A stretch of 64,000 nucleotides of DNA from positions 3,890,467 to 3,954,466 of the forward strand of contig CM035305.1 in NCBI GenBank assembly GCA_002900995.3. The letters are read 5' to 3'. This document shows, piece by piece, positions 22,566 through 33,262 of the stretch (position 1 is the stretch's first letter; every line of letters begins with the position of its first letter). The translations under genes and the position numbers were made by a program. The notes beneath the pieces are model-generated. The model ran no database searches. It worked only from the letters and a program-made list of their open reading frames with translations, and was not told the origin of the DNA. The DNA is from Ganoderma boninense. Its lineage: Eukaryota; Basidiomycota; Agaricomycetes; Polyporales; Polyporaceae.

Positions 22566-22785
22566 GAACCCGCTCGCGGCGGTCTAGGACGAAAGGTGGT
22601 AACCCGCTGCTAGCTGTGCCAAAGACCAAGGGGACAAGAGAGGCTGTCGGCGAACGGAGACGAACCGCTAATGCCGGGAGGAGAAGGCTGGCACGGGCGT
22701 TGAGGACTCGCTTGGCAGCAATATATGCCCCGTTCCTATGCCATTGACTCCCTATAACCCTCTGCCCGTACGACCATACTTTTTG
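22566..22785 (+). pseudogene. Decayed partial copy of the cullin-like gene (3' end plus 3' UTR)
   Basis: 22568-22715 aligns by eye with about 20999-21150 of the cullin-like gene. Shared stretches include CCGCTCGCGGCGG, CCCGCTGCT, CAAGGGGA, AAGGCTGGC and CGGGCG. The order is the same, with many substitutions and small indels, and the frame is destroyed. Weaker similarity continues beyond the stop (GTTCCTATG and GACCATA...TTTGC, compared with 21411-21470). The relic lies ~1.4 kb downstream in the same orientation, which suggests an old tandem duplication interrupted by the Med9-like gene. Confidence 0.7.
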
Positions 22786-23491
22786 CGCCGGTTGCTACTG
22801 TATACCGCAGCTATATGACCCACCTTATCCTTACCTGTTATATGTCCGCGTGCTTTGGGAGAGAAGGGGCTCCATATGGCTGGATGGCACAGGCCGAAGT
22901 GCTTCAGTCGGAGCGGCGGAAGACAGAGTGGAAGACTTCTCATACATTTCTTAGTTGGTTGGGGGATAGAACGGGTACCAGGAGCGAGGAGACAGTGCCT
23001 TGAATTTTAACAAGGTACATGCTGCTTTCTGACGCTTATCTCATGTCTGTAGGTCCCATCCGGCCTACATAAGTAGCTTCCAGCCTTCCACTTACCGTTC
23101 TGACTTTATCGCAGGTCAGCCCTCTCGGTCAAAATCCCTCTAGGATGTTTATGATGGTTGGTGAATGTGCTCTGGAAACGTTGCTAAGTGATTAACACCC
23201 TCCCCACCTCATTCCTCAGCAGGCTGGAGGCGACACCAGGCCGAGTCTCCTACGAGGCTGCGGCTGGCACCAGACGGGATGTAAATCACTGGCGGCCCGG
23301 AAACTTCGGGTCTGAATGTGGTGGCTAACACCGTCTCATGTCATACCTCTCGGTCATGAGTCTATTGTCCAAACTCTCAAATCGAACCCCGTTGTCGTCC
23401 TCGCGCTGCAGTGCGGCTCGTACTACTGAGAGGCTGACCTCGATTTCCTGTCCTTTCCCATCCTTTCCTGCCGGCCCTGGTGGTCCTCTCA
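22786..23491. other. intergenic region
   Basis: No supported gene. Presumably the promoter of the membrane-protein gene that starts at 23492. Confidence 0.45.
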
Positions 23492-25222
23492 ATGGGCGTG
23501 GTCTATGGTAGACCCTGGATGCTTTTCCTCTCAGGCTTCTTGTCCTTCGTTTGGCTGGGCAAACCTGTGGCGGCGCAGAACGTCACTTGGATCAGTCCTC
23601 TCCGCGGCGATGTGTACGGATCTGGAGACACCATTGTGGGACAATGGGATGTCGAAAAGCCAGTTCGGTCCCCGTCGTTCCGACTCTGCATGGTGGACGG
23701 CGGTAGACTAGTCAAGAAGGGCGGTCCTGCGTCTGCAAAGGCTTGTGGCGCACCCGTCCGCCCGACTGTCAACAGTCGCAAGGAGATGGTTCCTATGTGA
23801 TCCACATGTGAGTCATTGTGGTATTTCTCTCAATTCTCCAAAGCCTACTCACGGAGATGTATACCGATCAACGTAGGGTGCTGCCCAACGTGACCATGTC
23901 GTCGCAATGTTATCTGGAGATGAAGGACGACGCTGGCAAGACGTCTTCCTCGCCTGCTTTTTCCTACCTACGTGAGTATCCAGAGCAGTCCCGACCGTTC
24001 CTACGCGTCTCACTCGCCCCTCGTCCCAGCATCGATCGAAGCAAGCACGGACTCAGCCAGTCTGGACGCGGAAGCCGTGGCCCCCACACAGCCAAGCCCT
24101 CTCCCATCTGCAACAGTCCGCCTCCGCCGCGCAGCCACCCACCGCGTCTCAATCAGCTCTCTCCCTCGAAGACTCCCGCATCCCCACCCCGACCGCGGCG
24201 TACGCCGTGCCCTCTCTCGCTCGTCTCGACCATCCTCGTCGCCGCCAGCGGACTTGCCATCCACCAGCGGCGGAAGCTCCGCGCCGAACGCCGCCGCGAG
24301 CAGGAAGCCCTCAAGGCGCGTCAGAGCAACGGTCTCTCCTCCGGTGCACACTCTTCCCTCGGCCCCGTGGGACTAGGGCTAGGCGACTTCATTGCGCCCC
24401 GCTCAGTCTGTGGCGGGATCTCTGCGCGGCCTCGGACACGAACGCGGACCTGCGTCGTCCGTGCTGTCAGCGAGCGCAAGCATGGGCAGGATGCGCGCGT
24501 GGCGGCGCGACGTCTCGCGGCACGCGTCGGGCCCCCATGCGCGTACCGATGCCCACGTCCCCCCAGACGAGGAGGAGACGTACGTGGCGCGATCCGACGG
24601 CGGGCACAGCGCTAGCGCCAGCGTCGCACCGGGCAAGGCGCACCTTCTGAATCTCAAACTCAAAGCTGGCGAGCCGCGCCGCCCGTCGAAGGCGCCGTTC
24701 TACGCGAGCACGGGCGCGAGCAGGGTCCAGCCGCGGCGCACGACCGTCCCCGCAGGCATGTTCCGCGAGTCGCCGATCGGCCTGCCCTATCCTCGCGACG
24801 ACGACAGCGGCGACGGTGGAGATGAGTACCTCCACCGCGACCAGGCTAGCGGAGAGACCAAGTACGCCACATACGGACGCCGGCGGTACATCGCGGAGGA
24901 AGAGGAGGAGCACGGCCGGCTGAAACGCAGAGCCAGTCTGAGAGGTGTGCATCGCGCCCTCGGTCACACTAGCAAAGACTACTGCCAGGACGCCACCGCC
25001 AACGCAGAAGGCGTCATACCGCGCGACACCGACCTTTTCTCGATTCCTTTATCCCCCGCCCAACCGCATGGTGAGCTAGCCTCAGCATCGCGGCCCGAGC
25101 GGCTGCGCAGCGGGCCTGCGTTCGGCTTTGACGAGGCACCCGTACCTGCTCGCCTGGGAGGCGAGGATCGAAGGCTGTATGACGTAGTAGCGAGGAAGGT
25201 GTCCAGAGGAGATCTTGTGTAG
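23492..25222 (+). CDS. Single-pass membrane protein with secreted N-terminal domain, frame broken by apparent indels
   Basis: Start at ATG 23492: MGVVYGRPWMLFLSGFLSFV is a signal peptide, probably cleaved after KPVAAQ. The ectodomain NVTWISPLRGDVYGSGDTIV resembles the Kre9/Knh1-type and Ser-Thr-rich cell-surface domains of fungi. An intron lies between YVIHM (about 23810) and LPNVTMSSQCYLEMKD (about 23880). After a Ser/Pro-rich stalk comes one membrane helix (LSLVSTILVAASGLAIH), followed by a basic stop-transfer sequence (QRRKLRAERRREQEALK). The cytoplasmic tail of roughly 280 residues is disordered and ends SRGDLV at 25222. Coding frames change near 23760, 24210 and 24395 without intron signals. 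The architecture recalls the common fungal plasma-membrane sensor layout, but I cannot assign a function. Confidence 0.6.
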
Positions 25223-25639
25223 TAGTCCAGCCTGCGCAGCGTCACAGATGTTGCGAACAAGACTAGTACTGAAGTATTAGTGTACAATGGTATGCGGGTT
25301 GATTACAGTAGGACTACACGATCAAGAAACCAGTCGTCGAAACCGAGCGATCGCGACTTGATGAAGTATCGTACAGTATGGATACTACGGAATTACAACA
25401 CAGCTGGACTGCCGGTGTGCAGGCGATGATAGCGAAATGGAGTGCTGATAACTTAACTCTAATAAAAACATGTCAAGTATGGTTATTTGATAGCGAATGA
25501 TGTGAATGAAACGGTGCAAGAAGCGTGAAGAGCGAATGCATGAGAGAGCGGCTGGATAACAGAGCGGCGAAATGAACGAAAAGCATTGGCTGCGCGCCCA
25601 GGGTATCGCGAAACTGCTAGGAAATCCACGAGCGATCCA
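25223..25639. other. convergent 3' region
   Basis: AT-richer sequence between the membrane-protein gene and the next minus-strand gene. A further short 3' exon of that gene (after a GT donor following NEYGE at about 25667) could lie here. Confidence 0.4.
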
Positions 25640-28577
25640 TCAAGAAAACGTCTCCACCACACATACCTCCCCGTACTCATTTCTTCCTAGGAAGGTGGCG
25701 TAGCTCAGGAGCACGGAGTGTGCCGACAGATAGCTCTCCGCGACCTGGTCCAGCCTCGAAACGGGAGCGTGCGCAGTGGAGAGCGGCAGGCTGGGAACTC
25801 CGAGGACACCAGAACTCCAGTTCAGCTTCCGACGCCGCCGTCGAATGATCAAAGGGTGACGATGTCTCCACAGAGAAGCTGTCACCCTCGTTAAGGACCG
25901 ACTCATCCCCGCTTGTCAAGGGCGACCCACAGTCCCATCCTCGCGCGGCCTCGTGCAACGCAGACGAGCTTGGCGAAGCTGTGATGGTAGTTGACGAATC
26001 TACAGAGCGTCTTCTGCACTCTGTTCGGAAACGCGAGATAGGAGTTGCGGGGCGTGCCAGGCTGTCCATGTTGCCTATGGTTCCTGACCAAGATTCCCCG
26101 AGTGACGGCGGAACTTCCGTTTCAATGACCTGACAATGACCAGCGAGGGCCTTCAGAGAACAGGACCGCATGACAAGCCTGAGGGAATCGTTTGAAAGGG
26201 CAATCCCATCTGGAGCTGCCTTGGTCTGTAAGCTACTCCGACGACTTGGGGGATACGACGTGGGAGGGGAAGGCGGAAGTGATTGGTGACCCCGGGCGAC
26301 GTGCTCGCGAATGTCCTTGGGAGGGACAGGCGGTGCACGAGGAGGTGTTGAAGGGACACCTGGAAGAGCCCGATGTGGTGGTGGTAGCGAAGGTGGCGGA
26401 AAGAGAGGTGGAACCTTAACTGGGGTCGCAACATGGTTCGCACGCGTTGGAGAAGGAGGCACCTGAGAACTGCGCCTGACTGCAGACTTAGAGGGAGATT
26501 GCGGAGGAGAGGAACTCGTCGCAGGGTGCTCGGGCAGCACGGGATCAGGTCTCAATGGTGACCAAGCAGAGGGAGGACCATGTCGCTTCGGCGTTTGAGC
26601 TGGCGAAACCCTAGCAGGGAATGTGTAGGATGGGTCGGAGCCGGGAGCTTCGTTCAAGTGCGCCGAAGAGGATGAAGGGAATGCCTGCGAACTTGACACT
26701 GGGGGCGCGGGAAGACTGTTCCGCACGCGCTTCACGGGATGAGGTTTACCCTGATCGTCCCAAGTCACCACCCTATTAAAATTGGACGGAGAGTCTTGCG
26801 ACGAAGCCCGACGAGTGAGAGGCGTCAGATGGCTAGGGGTCATATGCAGAGGCAGTACAATGTCTGCTTTGGCGAAGGGATCAGCATCCGGAGTAAGCAC
26901 GCGTCCAATGGCGAGCGCATCTTCATCGGCCTCCATGCCAGAACCCCGCGGAACAGAATCATCCACGTTCGCTGAGTAAACTTGTGCTTGGGCGCGAGCG
27001 AACGGAGGAGTTGGTGAACTCGGAGTGGAAGGAGGAGAAAGCGACGAAAGAGTGGAAGGTGAGGAGTCCGCGGATGCTTCCTCAGAATCAGTCGCAACAC
27101 TGAGATTCAATTTGGAACGTCCGCGCAGACGCATCTTGCTGGGAAGAGCAAGTCCGACAAGATTAGAGAGACGAGTCGACAAACTTCCGCTTGACCGCGT
27201 ACTTCCCTGCAACGCGATCTTCTCAGCTTTGGATGTCTCAAGGTTGGGGAAGTTAGCGGACGTACCGTGGACGTGCTGGTAGCGCTACCCCGTCGCTCAA
27301 AGACATACGCTGGCAATGCTAGGTGGGAACCAGCCCGTTCACCTGACCCAAGGGCTGATCTGTCATCTGGAACGGGCGGAGGATTCCTTGGATGTGTGAG
27401 GGGAGATGGCATATTCTTGTCTTTACGAGCACTCCAGAGTGCAAAATCCTGAAAACCCAGTCCGCCAGGATGAGCAGAGTCCATAGACCGAGAATTGGAC
27501 CGCCGATCTCTGTCCCCACGACTCAAAAGGCCATGACCGCCGCTCTTGGCCTTCCGCAAAGGGGGGAGACGTGAGTGAATGGCACTAAGCGGTGTGGCGG
27601 GTCGACAGTACGACGGCGGGCGAGATTTGCAGCGGCGTAGCCGGAGTCATCGAAGAAAGAGGGCAAAGACTCTGTCAGAAGAGTGTCCTGAACGCTGCTG
27701 TTGGTCGTAACGCGAGAAAGAGGATTATGGGTAGATGGGGAGGTGGCAGGACGGCTATATGCGCGCCTTGAAGACGCTGGAGAGTCGTCAAAGAAGGAGC
27801 GAAGTATGGGGGTCGGAGAACGGGTCCTGGAAGGACCATATGAGTGGACAAAGCGTTCGGGGCAAGGTGGCGGGCTGATGGGGCGGGGGGTGGGGGTAAG
27901 GAGGGAACGAGTGGGGCTGGGCGGGCGGGAGGTGGAGCGTTGAATGGTGAGGTCGAGCATGCTCCAGGGGGAGAGGGCGCGGGCGAAGGAGGAGACGGAG
28001 GTAGTGGGGGAAGGGCAGGGAGGAGGAAGAGGCTCATAAGGAAGGGGACAAGTCGTGTGCTCTGAGAAGGGGTGCCGACACGTGACCGCAGAACGAACGC
28101 CGAGGCTCGCGAGCGGACCTGTTGGAACATTCGACGCGCGGTGATCGTTCCAGAACGGGATGCCGAGGTTGGAGGTGACGAAAGAGGCGAGTGGACATCC
28201 ATTCTGGACGAGGGTGTGGGGTGTGGGTCTTCCCGTTTGCGCACTCTGGAGAAGAGATTAGGGGAGTATATGCGGCCAGAAGGAACGAGAGCTAGCGAAG
28301 GAGAGGAAGGAGAAGCCGAGGTCAAGGAGAGAAGAGGTCGGCCAAGTTGCGAGTGAAGATCGGCATCGTTGATATTGAAGGCCGAGCAGACAAGTTCGCT
28401 GAACTCTTGGACGGTGAAAGGCGGAAGACGAGGATCCGAAGAGAGCGACATGTATGGGGACGCAAAGGAGGGTGGGCGAATTATATACAGGTGTGGAGTA
28501 AGAACACGGGTCTTGGTGGATGGTGGTGGTACGGGAGCAAGAGGAGCGAGAGCGGCGTGTTGTCGATGGTCGGACAT
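25640..28577 (-). CDS. Large low-complexity hypothetical protein
   Basis: Starts MSDHRQHAALAPLAPVPPP at 28577. The most structured part is the N-terminus (PPFTVQEFSELVCSAFNIND, HSQLGRPLLSL). A long Ser/Pro-rich chain follows: SMLDLTIQRSTSRPPSP, SFFDDSG, GGLGFQDFALWSARKDKN, LVGLALPSKMRLRGRSKLNL, NFNRVVTWDDQGKPHPVKRV. The C-terminal end SRLDQVAESYLSAHSVLLS, YATFLGRNEYGE looks ordered. At least two or three introns are needed. Frames switch near 27960 and 25820 without splice signals. The stop at 25640 is the simplest end, but a splice after NEYGE is possible. I do not recognise a domain. Short recurrent SFFDDS motifs and the FDDSGYA segment look like phosphorylatable linear motifs (inference). 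Confidence 0.55.
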
Positions 28578-29869
28578 TGGCGAGCGGTGGCAGGGAGGGA
28601 ATGTCGCCGGGGACGAGAGAGGCAAAGGGCGGGCGTGACAAGTGAGGAGGCAAGGTTGCTTCACCACACGTCTGGCCATGACAGCTGCCGGATACGGTCA
28701 AATCACTGCGGGTATTGCTTCTATTCGAGGCAGAGAGCCTACCGGAATCCGGCGCCCAGCCGGCGATGGAGGCAGTCCCTCTCCCGCCAACTCCTTCTCT
28801 GATCCCCTCCGGGCTGCCACCAGCACTTCTCCTTCGCCATCTTGTCGGGATCATCATCGCCAGACCCCATCCCCGAACCTATGTCGCCCGCGATTGCGTC
28901 TGACCAGATCGCCCACGCTTCTCGAACGCCTTGCCGCCGGCTCCTGCCATTGTTGGGCCACGCTTCCTCTCGTCCTCGCCCTCGCTCAAACTGCGGACAG
29001 TTCCACGAGCCTGTTGCTGACGCACAGCCATCCAGACATGGAAACCCGTGAGAGTCTTGCCGCATCCTGGTTCCGCCGTCTTGAAGAGCACATGGAGTCA
29101 CAGCCCGTGAATATCTGCGGCCCTGCGCCGGTGCTCTCTTTGACAACCGTGGCCGGCCCCAACGAACCACGACCCGGTGGATGTCCCGGCGCAAGTCGAA
29201 TAGATCTACGTCATGTAGCTGTCAACATGTCAGTTCACACTTGCACGCAGAAGAATACACAAGTACGCACACTTGGATCTTCTAGAACGCTAGTCCCGAC
29301 GAGCACTCCCGAGAAGCCCCCGCAAACCGCACAAGGCAGGACCACCCGAGTAGCTTCTGTGGGTGGAGCGCGCTGGAGCAAAGCGATCGCGGTCTAAGGC
29401 CATGCGTGTCTTCCGCAACGCACATCATGCAACGCGCCGCTGCATTTCAACTAGACAGCTTCTCACCTTTCTCTGTCTAATCCCCGCAAGACCGTTCGCC
29501 CGAGGACGTCGATCTCTCATCTGGCTGCCCCGATGGGTTTTGCTGTCAGCAGAGTCATGGAATCAGTACAACACCCAACGACGATCAGTGCCACATCGCT
29601 CGTCAGAGAGGGTCGGCAACACCGTCACGCCCGAGCAGTCCACAAATGGGATCGCAGCTGCCAGCAGCCGCAGCCGCATTCGCCGGGGCTACGAGGTTGT
29701 CGCCGCGGGGTCTCGGATTGGCATCCTTAGACTCGACAGTCGATAGCAAAGGGATCATCCAGGAGAATCGCAAGTGACCGAGCAGTAAGTGTAGAAGATT
29801 CGCCAGCAGTGCCCGAGCAGTATTTGAGCTATTGACTGGCTAGATTGTTGTGGTTACTGTCCAGCAGAT
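28578..29869. other. gene-poor region left of the transposon
   Basis: No supported gene. A minus-strand frame at about 29091-28879 contains EPGCGKTLTGFHVW, which looks like a Walker A, but no other P-loop motif follows and the flanks do not look coding. A plus-strand frame of 251 codons (28642-29397) has random-like composition. Confidence 0.4.
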
Positions 29870-29934
29870 GCCCCGTCAGAATTGGTTTTCGGAGGCGCCC
29901 GGATTTTGAGGCACTCGGATTTTCAGATCCGGCG
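29870..29934 (+). repeat. Left terminal inverted repeat
   Basis: Pairs with the right TIR at 30569-30622. Relative to the right copy it contains an extra CGGATTTTGAGGCACT-like block, apparently an internal duplication, and lacks the CGGA after AATTGG. Confidence 0.8.
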
Positions 29935-30139
29935 CTCGTGCTCGTCACGCCGGTCACATCGCAGCGAGTAAGGGTGTATTTAGCTGTTTTGTTTCATAGA
30001 CTGCTTGATGCTCGTCCTCCACTCTCCACAACAGTGTTTCACGGTCCTACGTTCTCCATGCGATGCTCAGATCTAGTAGATCCACCACTAGACCTCGGTA
30101 TGGAGAGCTTGCTGCTATCCAACTCGACATACTCAGCAT

Positions 30140-30484
30140 CCGCTCTACTCGTATCTTACTCCCCGAGACTAAGTAATCGCTTTCACTCGTGGGACTACGC
30201 AAGGACCCTACTATCACCGCTTTCAGCACATGCTTCGAGTCTCACCTCATGTCTTCGAAGTCATCATAGAGCTCATTAAAGACCACCCCACAAGCACCTG
30301 TGGAGTTTCAGCTTGCCATTACACTCTTCCGCATGGGCCAATTTGGAAATGCTGCATCTTTGGAAGATATAGCTCGGGAGGCTGGGTGTTCAGAAGATTC
30401 AGTCGAAACCTTCACGGATCGCTGCTTCGAGGTGTTTCTTCTTCTTGGCAGGAGACATGATATTAAGCAGTGTGGTAAGAAATG
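30140..30484 (+). pseudogene. Truncated Harbinger-type transposase (N-terminal helix-turn-helix part)
   Basis: Reads HMLRVSPHVFEVIIELIKDH in one frame, then PVEFQLAITLFRMGQFGNAA, SLEDIAREAGCSEDSVETF, TDRCFEV in another. This is the N-terminal HTH region seen in fungal HARBI1/PIF transposases. A frameshift near 30290, a stop upstream (about 30170) and loss of everything after FEV mark it as dead. The catalytic DDE domain is absent. Confidence 0.7.
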
Positions 30485-30568
30485 AGCAGTGTGTTAAGAC
30501 AGAAGTATGGAGGACGGACGGCGAGGGTCCGAGGCCGGATCTAAGCGAGCTAAGCGCCTGACGCTAAA

Positions 30569-30622
30569 CGCCGGATCTGAAAATCGAGGCGCCTCCGAAA
30601 ATCCGCCAATTCTGAGCGGGGC
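30569..30622 (-). repeat. Right terminal inverted repeat
   Basis: Reverse complement of the left TIR with a few differences. CCGGATCT recurs just inside it (about 30535), like the subterminal repeats of many TIR elements. Confidence 0.8.
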
Positions 30623-31230
30623 TATTGTTTGTGGTATCGATATCCCCAGTACTTAGTGACTACATACAACACAAGCACCGTCCGACGATTAAAAATAGCA
30701 AGTATATTGCCAAACATCGTGCACGACCTAATAGGCTCCGTACTTCAGCGACCCATGTAGCAGACCTATGCTCCTACTTAGATGTGCTCTTCATTCGCAT
30801 TGCACCACTCTGCTCAAACGTTTTCGATTCCTTGAATAATTTTAGCACACAGCACGCTAGCAGCTCACCAACGTGCGAGCAATGTCTCGAGCTCAATGCG
30901 ACCGGCGGTAAGTAACAAGGGCATATATGGCCGTTGGTTCCTAATAAAAATCTCGCAAGTGTTTGTCCGCCATCAATCGGTAGATCAGCTGCTGCAGTCT
31001 CGAATACAGATAAGCTTGCAATCGTCGCAGGTATGCCATAGCCGACGTTCTATCCGACGTTCTCGGTCAGCCGATCGAGTCATTGGCAATTGCAGGTCAT
31101 TGCTTTCGCAGTATTTTGACTCGGCGGGACGGCAGGCGCGTCTGTTGATCTGTTTAAATAGTAGTAGAAAATGCTCAGCATGATCAACACTCGCCTCCCT
31201 CGGACCCCAAGCGGCGATTTCAAGTAGACT
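30623..31230. other. intergenic region
   Basis: AT-rich compared with the rest of the window. No gene supported. It lies between the transposon and the acetyltransferase gene and must contain that gene's promoter. Confidence 0.45.
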
Positions 31231-32389
31231 ATGTCTAATCTTCGTTTCTTTCGGTTCGAAGACCCACACGTATACCTGGAGACCACGAAGGATCATGACG
31301 ACAGCTTCATGAACTTCGGGATCGGTTCCCTGTGGGATTTCCTCAATGGACTTCCAAGCAGCCAGGTGCCTGACATCCCCACTTATATCTTCACGATATA
31401 CCAGGGAGACGACCTGCTGTGGGTCCTGTAACCATCTACTCGTCCGAATATTCCACTGATATGAATAATTTCCTTGCATGCCCAGAGTCACACTGTCCAT
31501 AAACAAACATGATTTTGCGTGGATGATGTCCACTCCTTGCTCCGCACACGAGAAGCTCTCGGCAGATCCAGAGCTCCTCACCGCCGCAACGACCCTCCTC
31601 GCCACGTCCGTCCTGGCCACGCTCTCCTCCCCGCGCGACTTCGACAAGATCATCGGGCCCCTGAAACCAGTTGAAGCCTTCCTCGAGAGCTGGATCGCCC
31701 TCCTCGCCACCCAAGGCGTGCCCACCAAAATCCTGATGGGCAGGTTCGACACGTTCGGCTCCCGTGTCTCCTACGCGACCCGTGCGTCCCTCCCGCCCCC
31801 GCTCGCGGTGGCCCCGCAATACCGTGTCGAGCGCGCCGGGCGTGCGGACCTCCCCGCAATCGCCGTCCTCTACCAGCACTTCCAGTCGACGTCGCCGTGG
31901 CGCGGCGTGATCTCCATCGAGGACGCCATCCGCAACCTCACGAATCCCGCGGACATGGGCCTCGTGTGGGTCTGCCGCCAGGAGGAAGCCGCGCCCGACG
32001 CGCCCCCGGCGTCGTTCCTCGTCCTCGGCCGCGTCACGCCCCGCACGATCGCGATCCGGAACGTGTACGTGGCTCCCGACCACCGCCGGAGGGGCGTCGC
32101 GGAGACGATGGTACGTGCGGTCACACGGTACTTCCTCGACGCGCCCCCCTACGGCGTGCATGGGGTGGACGGCCCGCCGCAGTGCGGGTTCAAGCAGGAG
32201 GTCAACCTCAACGTCGCGAGTACCAGTGCGGAAGGGGTGTACAGGCGCAGTGGCTTCTTGTTCCCGGTTGGAAGTGGGGAGGACATGACGGGAGGCGTGG
32301 ATCCCGAAACTGGCCGGAAGTCGTGGTACCCGTCTGTTTGGAGGGGCGTGGAAGTCGATCCCGAGACTGAGCCTGAGGCGAAGGCATAG
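31231..32389 (+). CDS. GNAT-family N-acetyltransferase
   Basis: Two exons: 31231-31427 and 31486-32389. The start is MSNLRFFRFEDPHVYLETTK and exon 1 ends DDLLWV. The intron is GTAACC...CCCAG, and exon 2 resumes VTLSINKHDFAWMMSTP. The N-terminal half is a domain common in fungal acetyltransferases with this layout. The C-terminal GNAT fold contains YRVERAGRADLPAIAVLYQ, SFLVLGRVTPRTIAIRNVYV, the acetyl-CoA-binding motif A APDHRRRGVAETMVRAV (an RxxGxA-type pyrophosphate loop), and SAEGVYRRSGFLFP, the typical late helix-strand (xxYxxxGF). The acceptor substrate cannot be deduced. The gene is intact and lies tail-to-tail with the PSP1 gene. Confidence 0.85.
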
Positions 32390-33262
32390 CTGTGCAGGGA
32401 GCTTCTGAAGCTTGACTAGCACCCCTCCACTGCTCGCAACATTTATGTTTTTTGCCACTTGGAGGCGGCTCCGGGGCTGGAGTGACCTCTGATTGAGATT
32501 GACTAGAGGCCACTTTGTTCTTTTCTTTCCACTGACACTGGTTGACAAGGACGATATCTACATTGAGCGTTGCCACTCGCCCGCTGCCGGAATATCAAGA
32601 TGACTGCGATGACCGCTATATACCTTGTTCTTCTGTCACTTATGTATGTGTTAATCTTGTATGCCGCTACGTTACCGTCAACGGGGAGTGGATCAGCAGA
32701 GGCCCTAGAGCACGAATATTGGCCTCTTCGCACTGGCCGCCCGAACTTCGGATATCATAGTAATACCGACCCTGCGACAGCTCGGGTTCAGACTGGAGGC
32801 ACGCGTTTTGAATTAGGAAGACAGGCACATATATATTTCAGTAGACTATAAGTAATGATACATTTGTTTCGGCCACAACGCCGAGCCAGGGGTATCCAAA
32901 GCCCGACCAGGCAAGGTTCTTCTTTCGCATTGGAGGGATGGAGCGGAATGGGTGAGATGTCCGTCTGGACAGCGAGAACAAAACCAGCAAAATAAAACAG
33001 ACCGTGCTGTTGGTACATCGGCGACAGCGAGAACAAGGGGCGACGATACGGATTGAGTACGGTGTGCGGCATGTAATGTGCGAGTGCGGAGCATAGGAGA
33101 TATACGGATAATGAGGAGTCCACGCGTGGATGGCAGAAATAATGAACGCTGACTTCGAGCGCAAGCGATAACGTACACGACGTCTTGAACGAGTTACGAG
33201 GGGAACAAAGGACCTGCCCGGAAGGCCCTGGTAGGCATGTCGGCAGCACTAAGGTATACCAG
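32390..33262. other. convergent 3' region with one weak small ORF
   Basis: Between the GNAT and PSP1 genes. An 84-codon frame at 32600-32851 (+) starts MTAMTAIYLVLLSLMYVLIL, a plausible membrane helix, but the remainder is unremarkable and it sits in expected 3' UTR sequence, so I do not call a gene. Confidence 0.4.

Larger units (their letters stand above)
29870..30622 (+). mobile_element. Non-autonomous PIF/Harbinger-like DNA transposon (753 bp)
   Basis: Both ends carry imperfect terminal inverted repeats. The left begins GCCCCGTCAGAATTGG and the right ends CCAATTCTGAGCGGGGC. Homology continues inward through TTTTCGGAGGCGCC and TTTTCAGATCCGGCG for about 55-65 bp. The interior contains a frameshifted N-terminal fragment of a Harbinger-type transposase but no room for a DDE domain. 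Flanking bases are GAT on the left and TAT on the right, so a 3-bp target duplication is not clean. The element is therefore an internally deleted derivative that would need a transposase supplied elsewhere. Confidence 0.75.

Noticed and set aside
23380..23410. tRNA T-loop-like GGTTCGATT on the minus strand
   Set aside because: No acceptor stem, anticodon arm or D arm could be folded around it.
28879..29091. Walker A-like EPGCGKTLTG on the minus strand
   Set aside because: Only one motif, no Walker B or helicase motifs near it, and the flanking translation looks random; chance is likely.
28642..29397. 251-codon open frame on the plus strand
   Set aside because: Composition looks like a GC-rich random frame; no domain, no splice partners, no conserved-looking segment.
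30985..31752. 255-codon minus-strand frame
   Set aside because: Antisense to the two exons of the GNAT gene; the sense strand has the recognisable motifs.
32600..32851. Small membrane-protein ORF
   Set aside because: One hydrophobic stretch only, located in expected 3' UTR between convergent genes; no supporting homology.
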